Positions 1 to 11,500 of a stretch of 64,000 nucleotides of DNA are shown piece after piece. This DNA comes from Terebella lapidaria. Lineage: Eukaryota; Annelida; Polychaeta; Terebellida; Terebellidae. Below the pieces are notes generated by a model that searched no databases, was not told the origin of the DNA, and saw nothing but the letters and a program-made list of their open reading frames with translations. Numbering within the stretch: position 1 is the first letter of the stretch; each line of letters opens with the position of its first letter. A program made the translations under genes and the position numbers. Location: assembly GCA_949152475.1 (NCBI GenBank), contig OX424564.1, forward strand, positions 1,426,001 to 1,490,000, given 5' to 3'.

Positions 1-15
1 GAACTGCCACTTGCC

Positions 16-2298
16 ATGAGGATAGTGGAGGCTGGGGATGAGCCGGAACATCCCATCGTACTTGGAGAATCGGCGACAGCCGACAGCGCACCGGGAACAG
101 TTTCCCCTACCTCGGACCCGATCACGATATCGGATACAGAAACGGCCTCTGGGGCCGAAACGGACATTCGAAAGAAAGTAATGGCGAAACTCGCTCAACG
201 TGGAGAGCGTCATACGCCGAGTCCATCATCGGACTCTATGTCGGACTTGAGTGCGCCTGACTTCCAGCGCCTGGAAGAAGGCGGGAAAATTGTCGAACAA
301 GCCATGGCTGCCAGAGACGCAGCTAAAGCCACGGCTAGTGTTACTTCAGACTCCGGACCAAAACAAATGATGGCTACTCCGCCAGTGACAGCCACACGAC
401 CGACCGCCGTGTCGGCTACTTCGCCTGCTTCAGCCAAACCGGCCAAGCCCGCACGGCCTCTCGCGTTGCTCCCGCACGCGACGACATCGCGAGGATATTC
501 CTCGGCATATACGGACTTATTCCGGACTCAAGGAAACCATGAGTCGCGGGATCTACGAAAACGGACTTATCGCCGTCAAGTTGACGAGTTGATGGAGCTC
601 GTACCTCGTCCCCCCACACCCCACGGGACGAGTCCAATCGACTGGAACGCGGTTCCACTCTACGACCGGAACCGGCAAGCAGGATATGGACATGTCCAAA
701 TTGTCCATGATTTCTCCATACCGTCGACACTGACAGAGAGTCAGTACTTGACTCTTATGCCGCTACGCCTCGGAACAGGAGGATTCGACTGCCCCTTCTG
801 TACCAGTGAGGAGGAGTCAGAGCATGAACGGACCTGGCCCACGGTGCCTCGCCGGGCCCCACTTCGGACCCCACAGGAGCTGGATGCTCATGTTCTGGCA
901 TATCATATGCCATTCGTACGCTTCTTTGTGTGCCCCGCACGGGACGGGTACATGACCCTAATGCTTTCCGACATGATACAGCACATCTCGACGCCCACGG
1001 CGAGTCACGCGGACCGGTTCCCCATCTTCCAACGGGGATCACTAATGGCCACCGAGAACATGGTAACTCGTTTCGCCAAGCGATGTGGGGTTGACATGCA
1101 ACCCAACCCGAACTATCGGCCACCACGCGTACCATCGCACGTACCCATCTTCCGACGGACGCCGGAATCAGTACTTACTTTCGGCATCTGGGCGATGGCG
1201 CCCACGGTGATGTCACAGTACCCGCCGAATACCGCACCGGAGGTCCAACTGGTACTGGACCGTATCGAGTACGCCCAACTAAAAACGAGGGCCCACGAAG
1301 CCAAAGTCGAACGGATGGTACGGGACATCCAACTGATCAACCGTCACGTCCGCTACCGAAAGCCTGGGGCTTTCTATTTCGACCGTCCTGTTGTATACCG
1401 GACCTCGGCCATGAAGGCCGCTGAATCTCGGACCTCGGCTTCACCAGCCACAGGAGTTTCAACTCCCGCACGGAGTTCGCCCTCGGGGGCGATACCCAAG
1501 AGTCGGACTGTTGAGAGGCCTACAGCGCCTAACGTTACGGACTATAGAGTTCGGGAGGGACTTGTGCCACCCCCGGATGAATATCCGCCCCTGCCAAGTC
1601 GACCCACGGTCGAGACAGACGCGGCTGAATCTGCGGACTCAGTTAGAACTTCGGACCCAGCCGAACCCATGGAAACGGCTAAGATTATGGACTCTGTGGA
1701 TAGGGAGCCTTCCCCAAAGACGGCTTCTCGAACCCCAGTTACGGACACTGAGTCGCCAATGGAGTGCGACCAGCCGCCACCACTTCGGACGATCGAGGAT
1801 GAGCCGGAACCTCGACAACGTCAAACACCCGACAGCAGGCCGGGCTCTCCCATGGAGCCGTCTCGTGGCCTAATCACTTTCGGACCACCTCCTCCGTATT
1901 TGGATTACGAGGAGTTGTTGCCCCCAACGACCACCTTGGTTACACGAGCCAACGATCCGGACAGGCCTCGGCTAAGGATGGAAGTCCTGGAGGACCAGGA
2001 TCCATTACCTCGCGACCTGGAGGTCAATTTCGGACTTCACGGATCTGGTGAGTTCGGTGCGGACTACCAGCTACTTCGCCAGCACGGGCAAAGGTTGCTC
2101 GAACGGACTTTACCCGGACTACAAGTCCTCCCCGGAATTAACCCGGATTTCGCCGAACTCTACCAGGACGACAACACACGTCGTCTTCCCGCCGGACTCG
2201 GACCGCATCAGTCCTACTGGATGGAACAAATCAACCAGGCTGCAACGGACGCGGACCCTCTACTGCTTGCGGAGGATGCTGAGCATCACCTCCCGTAG
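16..2298 (+). CDS. uncharacterised 760-codon ORF with a CxxC...HxxxxH finger, probably retroelement-encoded
   Basis: I do not recognise the family. The N-terminal 200 residues are Ser/Thr/Pro-rich and look disordered. A compact central region follows with a zinc-finger-like arrangement: Cys259 and Cys262 (CPFC), His292 and His297, then another Cys at 306 within FFVCP. The region from about 300 to 455 is rich in hydrophobic and basic residues and looks folded. Residues 460-620 are again low-complexity, and the C-terminus is acidic and Pro-rich. No protease, polymerase or integrase motif is visible. The same CxxC-H-H-FF-C layout appears in the broken protein near 25.6 kb, which sits next to a Ty3-type reverse transcriptase and a TatD-like module, so a Gag-like or accessory role is possible. 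The ATG at 16 is the first in the frame; the true start could lie left of the window. Confidence 0.45.
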   Translation: MRIVEAGDEPEHPIVLGESATADSAPGTVSPTSDPITISDTETASGAETDIRKKVMAKLAQRGERHTPSPSSDSMSDLSAPDFQRLEEGGKIVEQAMAARDAAKATASVTSDSGPKQMMATPPVTATRPTAVSATSPASAKPAKPARPLALLPHATTSRGYSSAYTDLFRTQGNHESRDLRKRTYRRQVDELMELVPRPPTPHGTSPIDWNAVPLYDRNRQAGYGHVQIVHDFSIPSTLTESQYLTLMPLRLGTGGFDCPFCTSEEESEHERTWPTVPRRAPLRTPQELDAHVLAYHMPFVRFFVCPARDGYMTLMLSDMIQHISTPTASHADRFPIFQRGSLMATENMVTRFAKRCGVDMQPNPNYRPPRVPSHVPIFRRTPESVLTFGIWAMAPTVMSQYPPNTAPEVQLVLDRIEYAQLKTRAHEAKVERMVRDIQLINRHVRYRKPGAFYFDRPVVYRTSAMKAAESRTSASPATGVSTPARSSPSGAIPKSRTVERPTAPNVTDYRVREGLVPPPDEYPPLPSRPTVETDAAESADSVRTSDPAEPMETAKIMDSVDREPSPKTASRTPVTDTESPMECDQPPPLRTIEDEPEPRQRQTPDSRPGSPMEPSRGLITFGPPPPYLDYEELLPPTTTLVTRANDPDRPRLRMEVLEDQDPLPRDLEVNFGLHGSGEFGADYQLLRQHGQRLLERTLPGLQVLPGINPDFAELYQDDNTRRLPAGLGPHQSYWMEQINQAATDADPLLLAEDAEHHLP

Positions 2299-3205
2299 TT
2301 GGCACTGGCCAGCGCGGACGACCTGGCGCTTCAACATCTGCGAGCCATCCGCCGCGGATACGTACTTGCCATGGACGCACACATCCGCCAGGCGGAGTAT
2401 AACGCCATGTCCCTCGGATTTGGGATGGGGTCGCTACACGAGCGACAGACCCCGACAGCCCCGCACCGCGGAGCAAAATGATTCGGACCTACGGGAAGAG
2501 GTACAGGAGCTTAGAGCCCGCCTCTCTACGACTTCGTCTTCGTCTTCGTCGCCGGAACCTCAGGGAATCCCTGACGAACTTTGGACGACGATTGTGGCGG
2601 TTCTACCGCACTTGCCGGCCGACGACCAAAGGCGGCTGATGCAACAGGCATCGCCAGCCGCCCGGCCTCCCGCGTCACGGAGACGCGACCGTCAGTCGGA
2701 CTAGGCCACGTACCTCAGGTCACAGCACCAGGATAGCTGTGGCCTGCAAATATCGTACTTATCGTATCATGTGGTATGCATGTGTATCATGTACTAATCC
2801 TGGTCACTTTCAGGTATTTCGGACTTTAAATTGTTTCCGTTCCGCTAGGGAGCGTCGAGGAGTATTTTTATCATTCCAATAATATATATGTATATATTTG
2901 TGATTCTTTTAACTGTGATTTGTGTGTTGATTTATGTGTTTCATCGTCACCTGTCGTTGTTTTAAATGTATTTGTCAAATGTGTTCATATCATCTTAGTG
3001 ACTGTTGACTGACCGACTAATGACTTTATTTTGACAGTTAGAACTTTTATTGTATCCATTGCTTTATCATTGTCTCGCGCGGTGAATGTGTTTCCCTTTA
3101 GGACTTTTAGCTTATCATGTTTAGATTTTTGGACAGTTAGGTTTCGGGGAGGGTAAATTCCCAGGGGGTAATTTGACGAAGGGGTGTTTTGTAGAATATT
3201 TATGA
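2299..3205 (+). other. tail of the retroelement block: coding-like, then non-coding
   Basis: Up to about 2,704 the DNA keeps the GC-rich, coding-like composition of the ORF before it, with a run of serine codons near 2,540 and Leu/Arg/Glu-rich stretches that could form a coiled coil. From 2,705 to 3,205 it turns AT-rich, with no ORF I would defend, but still carries a TCGGACT word near 2,820. It may be the untranslated stretch between the last gene and the LTR-like end. Confidence 0.3.
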
Positions 3206-3741
3206 CTGTTATGGCCCGAAACCCGTCCCTGACACATTCTCCCACTCGACATACACGGCACAGATTCATCACATGACTTCATACTTACTTACCTTACGTC
3301 ACCGGGCACACACCGTCCTCACACCACACCTACATGTAAACAACACTGCTCACGTTAACACTTCCTACAATCCCACCAATCACCACATTCCCAGACACAT
3401 GACACCGCCCACACAGACATGACATCACTTTCCCGCCATTTTACATGAACACCTGCCACATTACGCGGGAAAACCCACACACATCATAGACTTAGCCCCG
3501 CGCTTTCCCACGGACAGTGTAGTTGGGTAGGATCTGTTGAATAGAAAGGTTGTATTGAGAGGTACTACGCCAAATATTGTGATTAGGAGATATCAAACTT
3601 ATATTGGACTATTAATACTTCGGACTATTGTGGGGATTACGATAGTGTGAGTGACCGTGATCGTACATCGGACTAATCATCTAAATAAACTCGGATATTA
3701 TTGAAACTTACGTCGGACTTCCTGTTGGTGTGTTAACGCAC
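3206..3741 (+). repeat. LTR-like segment
   Basis: It starts with TGTTATGG, ends with GTTAACGCACA, and has AATAAA near 3,684 about 55 bases before the end, as expected for the R/U5 part of a long terminal repeat. A G-rich, purine-biased stretch lies just upstream. It carries three further TCGGACT-type words (near 3,606, 3,667 and 3,713). No partner LTR is in the window, so identity rests on these end features alone. Confidence 0.3.
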
Positions 3742-3805
3742 AACATACATCGTACTATTCGATCAGTGGGCGTAATAGCCGCCCGAAGAACTCCGCTATT
3801 CCGTC

Positions 3806-3942
3806 ACATAATGTTTGTCTTCCCTTCACCCAGTAAACATATAATGACAGAAATATATGATATTTTTAAAGGATTTCTATGGGATGGAAAGCGATCCAAA
3901 ATAGCTTGGGAAAAATTGACTCTTCCTTATGAAGGGGGCTAA
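3806..3942 (+). pseudogene. fragment of a LINE ORF2 C-terminal region
   Basis: The frame reads IFKGFLWDGKRSKIAWEKLT followed by LPYEGG. This is the conserved segment that follows the reverse transcriptase in L1/Tx1-like LINEs, where a similar F-W-G-K...K-I-W...L-P...GG pattern occurs. Only about 45 codons remain before the frame closes, and neither the polymerase upstream nor the C-terminal finger downstream is present. It is a short relic between the LTR-like end and the next LINE. Confidence 0.6.
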
Positions 3943-4021
3943 AAACGTATGGGACGGATATTAGTGTATAGCCAGATCAGGTAGAATATAGACAAAGGTT
4001 GTAAATAATTTAGGGAGGGGA

Positions 4022-6700
4022 ATGAACTCTGATGCTAATAGGAGCAGTAACTTGATAAATGATGATGAACTGGAAAAACTACTAGAAAGTGAAAAATTGT
4101 ACGATGCTGAATGCACATATTATGATATTGATGATTTACAACATATTAAAGTTGATGGACTGACTGAATATAGAGTACTACATTTGAATGTTCAAGGATT
4201 GTATAGTAAACTTGATAACATAAAAATTATTTTGGATGACATGAAGGCTAGAAACAAAAAAGTTGACTTTTTACTGGTCTGTGAAACTTTTCTAACAGTG
4301 CTAAGCGAAAAGATGTGTGAAATTCCTGGTTACAAGTTTGTATGTAGGAATCGAACTAATTCAAAAAGGGGAGGGGTTGGGATATTTATAAATGACAGTA
4401 TTAGCTATAGTTTAAGACCTGACATCAATTCCAATGTGGATGGAGAATTTGAATGTATTTGTATCGAAGTCAAGATAAAAGTTCGAAGAAATTTATTATT
4501 GGTGAAGTATATCGTATTCCAGGCACAAGTGAGAAACTTTCCATTGAACGTTATGACCAGTTACTTAGATTGCTTGATGATGAAAAATGTGACGTTGTGA
4601 TTGGCACGGACCAAAACTTTGATTTTGCTAAAATCAATACGAATAAGTATGTTGAAGAACTGTTCGACTGCTTCTATAGTAAAACTTATATTCCTACAAT
4701 TACAAAACCTACAAGAATAACAAACACATCGGCAACAATAATTGATAATATCTATGTAAAAACCCAAAGTAGAAGTAATGTACATGTAATATCAGGCATA
4801 CTAAACTGCCAAATATCTGATCATCTTCCTGTCTTCACATTCATTAGTAATAATGAAAATAGGCCTGATAAAATTCCGCTGAAATTTAAATGTAGGTCTT
4901 TGACTGATGAGAATATAAATAGAATTATTAATAGTTTGAATAATGAAGATTGGCGAATACTAAATGATATGTCTCCTGATGCTGGATATAACTATTTCTT
5001 GAGTAACCTACAAACCACCATTAACATTTTTGCACCTGAAAAAAGAAATTACAATTAAAGCTAAAGATGTTATAAGGGAGGATTGGATAACACCAGGTTT
5101 AGTAAAATCTTGCAAGACTAAAGATAAGCTATACAAAAAGTACTTGGCTAAAAAATTGAACTGAATCATGCAAAATTTATTGAGTATAGAAATCACTATA
5201 ATCGAATAAAGAAAATAGCGAAAGAAACTCATTATAAATCATTATTAGAACAATATAAAAATGACATTGAAAAATCATGGGAAATTGTGAATAATTTGAT
5301 TGGTAGAAAGAAAGGGAGAAGTGGCTTCGGGGAAGTGTTCAATATAAATGGTAAAAATGTAACTGATAAGGACTTAATCGCCAATAGTTTTTGTAAATAT
5401 TTCACAAATGTTGGCAAAGACCTGGCTGATAAAATACCACCAAGTAACAAACATTATATGGAGTACATGAAAGATAATGCTAAAGGGGATAAAATTGAAA
5501 ATGTAACTAAAACTAAATTTCTAGGGCTGATAATTGATGATAATTTAGATTGGCATGAGCATATTCATATGATTAAAGGGAAAATAGTTAGCGGAATATA
5601 TGTTATTAACACTTTGAAAAACATGCTAACATGCACTACATTGAGGACTGTTGATTACTCAATAATTCATCCATATCTGACATACGGTTTACTTCTATGG
5701 GAAATACACTCAAGAAATATTCAAAAGGAATCGATAAACTACAGAAAAAAGCAATTAGATGTATTCAGGGAGCAAGATATAATGATAACACTGGTCCATT
5801 ATTTGCCCGTAGTAATATATTAAAATTATATGATTTATTTCACATGCAATTAATGGTATTCATGTAAAACTTTTACCACAACCAATTACCTGACCAATTA
5901 CAGCGAATATTCAACAGAAATGAAGAAATACATGATTATAATACTCGATATCGCAGAGATCCACAGACGATTTCCAGAAAGTCAAATCTTGTAGCCAGGA
6001 GTTTCATTGAATTTGTTGTAAACTTCACCCTCATCTTGACCTCTTCTTGTATGTTACTTGTAGCAATGTCATATTTGGAGTAGATGGTATTAATAATTCA
6101 ATATTGATTGATTATATATTTCTGGTAGCTAAAAGAACAAATTTTGTAACAAAATGTAAAGATAACAATTTATCTGTCCAATTTTTTATGAATAATGTAA
6201 GTATACATCTATTACCACCAATAGTCAGATTTTGATGATACCAAAAACAAACGTAAAATAGAACATTTTGGAATAAAAACAAAGCCCGACCAAATAGTTT
6301 ATCCAAAGACATACTGGCGTCATCAGGGGCAGACAGTGTGTTAAATGTAGTTGTTTCTACTGTACACCTGATGGAATTAGTATACAACTGCCCAACAACC
6401 TATGAAAATAATTTAGAAATCTGAAGCAAACCCCATGGAATAGATATATGACAAGTACATAAATACCTAATCACAAGCCCAAAGGCTACTGAGTAGATGG
6501 TTTAATTTAAGAGAAAGCTATAAAAGGGAATATAAAAGTCGTTACTTTGATAAAAACAAATGGCAGCCAATACTAAATATTTTAACATAACTATGTTTGT
6601 TAAAAGTGCAAAACCCAATAATATTATAATGAATGTACTATATCGCTGTAGAACTCTTGATAGATATTTGTATGTGTGGTTGTGAATGTGTACAAATGAA
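4022..6700 (+). pseudogene. LINE ORF2 copy with endonuclease but no reverse transcriptase palm
   Basis: An APE-type endonuclease opens the copy (VLHLNVQGLYSKLDN near the start, VCETFL, RGGVGIFI, then IGTDQNFDF and ISDHLPVF). A frameshift near 4,475-4,490 splits it between two frames, and a stop follows at 5,056-5,058. The linker continues to about 5,490 (ANSFCKYFTNVGKDLADKI). It then jumps directly to the post-polymerase segment TKFLGLIIDDNLDWHEHI, so the whole palm with the YADD box is missing by internal deletion of roughly 250 codons. C-terminal sequence (DYNTRYRR...) runs to about 6,015. A repeat copy interrupts it at about 6,018-6,490, after which LINE-like sequence (RESYKREYKSRYF) and an A-rich 3' end follow to about 6,700. 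The clade looks CR1/Jockey-like, but this is not certain. Confidence 0.8.
6190..6495 (+). repeat. dispersed repeat R1, copy 1
   Basis: It begins AATGTAAGTATACATCTATT and continues through TTTTGATGATACC, GCCCGACCAAATAGTTTATC and GGCGTCATCAGGGGCAGAC. The same sequence recurs at 13,115-13,437, 13,484-13,626, 57,045-57,125 (minus) and, in part, 6,810-6,870 (minus) and 58,613-58,650. It lies inside the LINE copy starting at 4,022. No coding capacity is seen. Confidence 0.75.
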
Positions 6701-6714
6701 TAAAAACCAAAAGA

Positions 6715-8262
6715 AAAAAAATGTTGAGCGTATATTCAATTTCGCTTTCAAACTGACGAGTCATCGGTCTCCTTAGTTCGTTACATGATTGCTTTTTGTG
6801 GCTTGCAAGCCACTATTTTATCGGGTTTTGTTTCTATTCCAAAATGTTGTATATTACGTTTGCTATACACATAATCAAAACCTATTTTTGGTCTTACATT
6901 CGAATTCTAGAGATTTGAAATATAAGGTTGTGTACGCACCAAACATTAAACAAAATACAATCATGACCTGGGCAATATTCCGTTATAGAATGCCTACGAA
7001 TAGTATATGATACATAATTACTTGGATATGCTGTGGTTACATTTCACTATACAAATACAACACTGTACTGTACAAAAGTCATTGGTAATTATTTACGGTG
7101 GCTGATATTTGTCACAACTTTATTCTTTAATTTTTAGGATGCTCAATTCCACACACTGATTACGTACAATGAAAATTAAATATGCACATTATCATACATA
7201 TTTAACAGTGAATATGAGTATTTAATATTATAAGTATGTATATTTACATATTTATATCATTTCAGAGTGTTTCTTCTAGAAAAAGCAAAGAAAAAAAAAA
7301 TTAATGGATACAATTACGGCATATATCAGCCACCGTATATATTCTTGTATATACATGTCTATAAATAGCATACATATCACCCTCCAAGAGTGACAACCAT
7401 AACCAGGCACTCGATACAGGAACACTCACCACATACTGCTACCTAATTATTCAAATCATAAACATCTGAGCATATTTAGATAAACAGATAACATAAGCCA
7501 ACATTTCAACAGCAATTTTTTCTTCATGCATGAATTTTTCATAATTTCAGCATAAAATTGTGGATTCACACTGGACCATTCTTTAGTTAATGATGATTTA
7601 ATTATGTAATTATGTACAAAATGACATTTTGACATAAGTAAATAATATATTGAAAATATTCAGGCTATCTACATTTTAACTGCAACAAATTTGTTTTCGT
7701 CAACATACTATATATTGGGAGAAACATATTATATATTGGGGGAAAAATTCATGCATATATTCAACGCCTTACGACGCTATTGTTCATCTTTCACATATTG
7801 ATATATGATACTAATCAATCTGATATAAATAATCACAAATATACAGTAAAAAAACATACGTATGGGTACCTGGACTGAATTGTGTGAAAGTAACTGAGTA
7901 GAGTGATAGTTTGAGAGTATATCCATGCGTATTATCAATTACGGTATATACAGCTCCAAGAATATAAAGCTCTGTACAAAATATACATCATGATCGAAGA
8001 CATTCAGCTGTCGTGTTTTTTCGTAGATTTCAACTGTATGGACTGATACTATCATGTACATGTAGGTGGAGCTGGCTTTCATCATCAATAGTATAACGAC
8101 TCTTATCATGATAAGTTATATCATTTAAAGTTATAACAACAATCCAAAGGTCAACATTGTGTTATTGAGATGATACCTCTCCTACGTGTTGGTCTTCACA
8201 AGCAAAGGGAAGAGTGGTCGTATTTCGGTGTTTTCAAGTTATCTGACATCAATTCGCAAACT
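6715..8262. other. about 1.5 kb without a recognisable gene
   Basis: This is AT-rich DNA downstream of the receptor's stop codon (the gene runs on the minus strand). A short minus-strand piece of repeat R1 lies near 6,810-6,870. A small direct repeat (ATATATTGGGRGAAA) sits near 7,710-7,745. Part of it could be the 3' UTR of the receptor. I see nothing else I can support. Confidence 0.5.
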
Positions 8263-8563
8263 CTATTTAACATATCGTAATTCGTCGTATTCAGCTGGTT
8301 GAGTGTTGACAGACTGTGGGTTGACATCTTCGTATGTCAGACAGTCATCAGCTGGTGTGGGCTCTCTGGCGACGCCTGGTTTCTTGGATGTCGCCGGTTT
8401 TGATGCCTTAGTCCCCTCGGAATTTCGGACAATTCGCGGCACACCATCTGTTACTGCGGTTGAAGAGATGCTTGATCTTCCAGACATTGAGGCCATGTTT
8501 ACATAGGTAGCATCCTGCGCTGTCGTTCCTTGTTTCTGGTTTGCCAAGATCATCGCCTGCCGC
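8263..8563 (-). CDS. receptor exon: cytoplasmic tail with tyrosine motifs and stop codon
   Basis: The acceptor is ACAATAG at 8,564-8,570. The first base completes the AGG codon left by the membrane exon, giving a basic stop-transfer run (WRRRQ). The tail of about 100 residues is Ser/Thr-rich and has four tyrosines in signalling-type settings: TYVNM (fits both YxN for Grb2-type and YxxM for PI3-kinase-type SH2 domains), LTYEDV (fits the ITIM pattern L-x-Y-x-x-V), AEYDEL (YxxL), and a terminal RYVK. LTYEDV and AEYDEL are 11 residues apart, close to ITAM spacing. The stop is TAG at 8,263-8,265. Reading the motifs as phosphorylation sites is inference. Confidence 0.8.
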
Positions 8564-11500
8564 CTATTGTATCAAATATTGTTTTGGGTAATCCATATCA
8601 CCATTTTGTTGCAAATTAGTGGTAATATATCGATAGATATAATATTATGTATATGTATGATATGATTATTATCAATCACAACTTCACAAGTATCCTACAG
8701 CATGCACATTCTATGATAATGAGGTGGTGCATTGCAATCGTTTCAACTTTTCCCTCACCTCCACATGATGACATTAACGACGATAAGGACAAAAACGGCA
8801 CATCCCAACACTGCCGCTACCACAGCAATGACCGGAACTGTGATGAGAAAGTTTTAAGTTATATTAGCCGATTTATGTCATCTCAAATGGCTGTAACATT
8901 TCAGTTTCCGTCCACAGTACCAAGATTCCGTCCGCAGTACCAAAACACTTGTCATGCAGAATGAAATAACCATACAAGGATCAACTAGGTCAAGAACTTG
9001 GACGTGAAAGGTATTGGACCCCATGAAGCATGCATTGGAAGTTTGGGGTCGGACGCATATTCTGAGCCGAATAGTATTGAATATTAGTATAGAATAGTAT
9101 TGATACGTCACATTTATATCGTGATTGGTATGTTTATAAATAGATGACCGTCATTGCATGAACACCTGACCCAGTGCAGTAGTCAGGAGGAAATTTCACA
9201 CAGGGTGGAAACGTAGTACAGACTTTTTCTGTCGATTGATATGGCTTCATAATGGTCTAAGACAACCTTTTTCAGAGGGTGTGTAAAATTTTCTCCTGGG
9301 CTAACTTTTTTATGGCCTTTTTCAAAATGGCCGACATCGAAAATTTGGTATTTTAGGAAAAAATTAAAATTATCCTCCTGGCATTATGCTCTTGGTCTAT
9401 TAAGGTGACATTTAGTTATATGGAGATATATTCTTCATCACAATACTAAAAATACCGATTCAAACGCCCCGAAAATGGAAAAAATCCAAGATGGCCGCCA
9501 ATTCTCGCTATTTTTACACAAATGCTCATAACTTTCTGCCAAATTGAGATAGGAAGCCAATTTTGGTGTCTAACCCTGGGTTTTGGGGTATGAGGATTTC
9601 AAATATATAACCAATTTTGTGATTGGGTGGTTTGAACCTGCTCAGAATCCAAGATGGCTGCCAAATTTTAGCCCGATTTCGCAAATAAGCACCAATGACC
9701 GTCATATATATCAATAACAAGCCAACTCTGGTGGCCAGTCCTGGGCTTTGGGGTATGAGGGTGCTGAAGAAATGTTCTTGTGTGTAGATGGTGACTGACC
9801 AATTTAGAGGTGTTCAAAGGCGAAGATAACCATTAATTAATGTGAAACATGTAAACGAACCCGTCTAGTAGCACCCACTCGCACAAAATCAACAGAATCA
9901 TTGAGAATCAACCACTATCAGACAGAAACAAAACATTTCTGAGCCAACTCTTCGGGAGGTCTGTTGGTGCACTGATGAGGCGCGGGCATTGATGCCAAAT
10001 TGGTCAATGTCAAATCTAACACACACATTGTGTTTGGCGTAGAGGTTTGTTTGGATCCTTCAATGATCCTAAAGACCGTTCCCATGACGCCACTCACCAG
10101 ACCATCCTTTACATTGGGATTGCTCATCATAGTCACCATGGAGCCCTTACAGAGTGTAACTTCAGCAGAAAGGTTGTATTCAATGGGTACAGGTGTTGTA
10201 TTCTTCTTCAAGCCAGATCTATTCTCGATAACATTCACAGCCACAATCTTCAATTCCTGTCTGTTCAAAGAACAGTCATCTTAACATTGTGTGCAGCAGC
10301 AACTTTTTGGAAAGGAAACACACGAAGTACATCTTGATTGGATCTGTGATCCTTAAGCATCTCCTAATTTTCAGAGCTCTATGATTCAATATCTCCGAAA
10401 ACGATTTGTCTTTTTTTGTCATTATGTCGGTCAAAGTAATAACGTGAAGTCGTCCCAAGGGTCTGCAAGAGCAGCTGGGTCTCAGTATTTGTACTCTTAC
10501 ATGCGGCAGTTGATAAAATCACTGACTGCCAGAATCATGAAGAACTCTTGTTTCTCTTGCGTTGATCCAGATGACCTCTGATGACATTCAGTATGCCTCT
10601 GCTGAGATCTCATCAATGATTATCAGCTCGAGGTTTTAATACAAAAGCCTTTGGGGGCAGTGATGAGCTCTTCAGCGAGTGGTGTGTACTTTTGTCCCAC
10701 ACCCCTTTGCATGCAAGCATGGTTCCGCCACTGATGGTAAATGCTGCTTTGCCAGATGGAGCCACACATCACAGCTTTGATGATATAAAACTTTCCTTTA
10801 CCAATATATTGAAAGTCCCCAAACATTTTCGATTCATCTTATCGATGCACCACTAGCGAGTATGAATGAACACTTTTCCTTGCATATTGTTCATGCACTG
10901 CATGAGAACTTGAGCCTGGTTCTATGAGATTGCCAAGATGCTGTGTTCTACTGACAACTGAGCCCATCTTGGTGTTGGAGCTTGGTGCTCGATCTGCCAG
11001 GTCCTCGAGACTGGTGTCCTCGAGGTAATCGTCATCTAGGTTGGCTTTTGTTTCCAAGCGTCCAGCTGCCACATTCTGGGATAATGTGTGCCAAGGTATC
11101 TTCTGCAAGATGATTTTCTTGGATCTCTTCATGGCTACTTCAACCTCTTTGATATTATTTCCAAATAGCGCTTGCTTTTCTCTGATAATGTTGCCGATGC
11201 TTGTCCTTTTGCCATAGTATGAAATGCTCCCACTCATTTAAATCCATTTCAAAGTGGTGAAGATAAAGAACCATGAGATTCTGATAATGTTTCTCACTGT
11301 CTCTACAGATGTGCAAGCTTTACTGGAAGATTTCCGTTTTGAGATCTATCCTTTATTCCCAGCCAACTTCAATGAAGCATATGGAACATTAGACCGGTTG
11401 TCATTGTTATGGGAAGAATTTTCTTCAGATGGTTCATAATCTCTATCTGGTTTACTATCAACCTTGAAGAGGGATACAATTTCAACCAGACAGGTCTTTG

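Larger units (their letters stand above)
1..3741 (+). mobile_element. 3' portion of a probable LTR-type retroelement (fossil)
   Basis: A GC-richer block unlike the AT-rich DNA to its right. It holds a long ORF (16-2298), coding-like composition on to about 2,704, a non-coding stretch, and an LTR-like end (about 3,206-3,741). The word CGGAC recurs some 38 times in the first 2.8 kb and again in the LTR-like part, which ties the two together as one element. No reverse transcriptase or integrase is visible, so the superfamily is not settled, and the 5' part would lie outside the window. It does not look whole. A host gene exon is the main alternative for the ORF. Confidence 0.35.

Noticed and set aside
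2985-3272. 95-codon minus-strand ORF inside the LTR-like block
   Set aside because: No recognised motif; it lies in AT-rich non-coding sequence of a probable retroelement and overlaps the LTR-like start.
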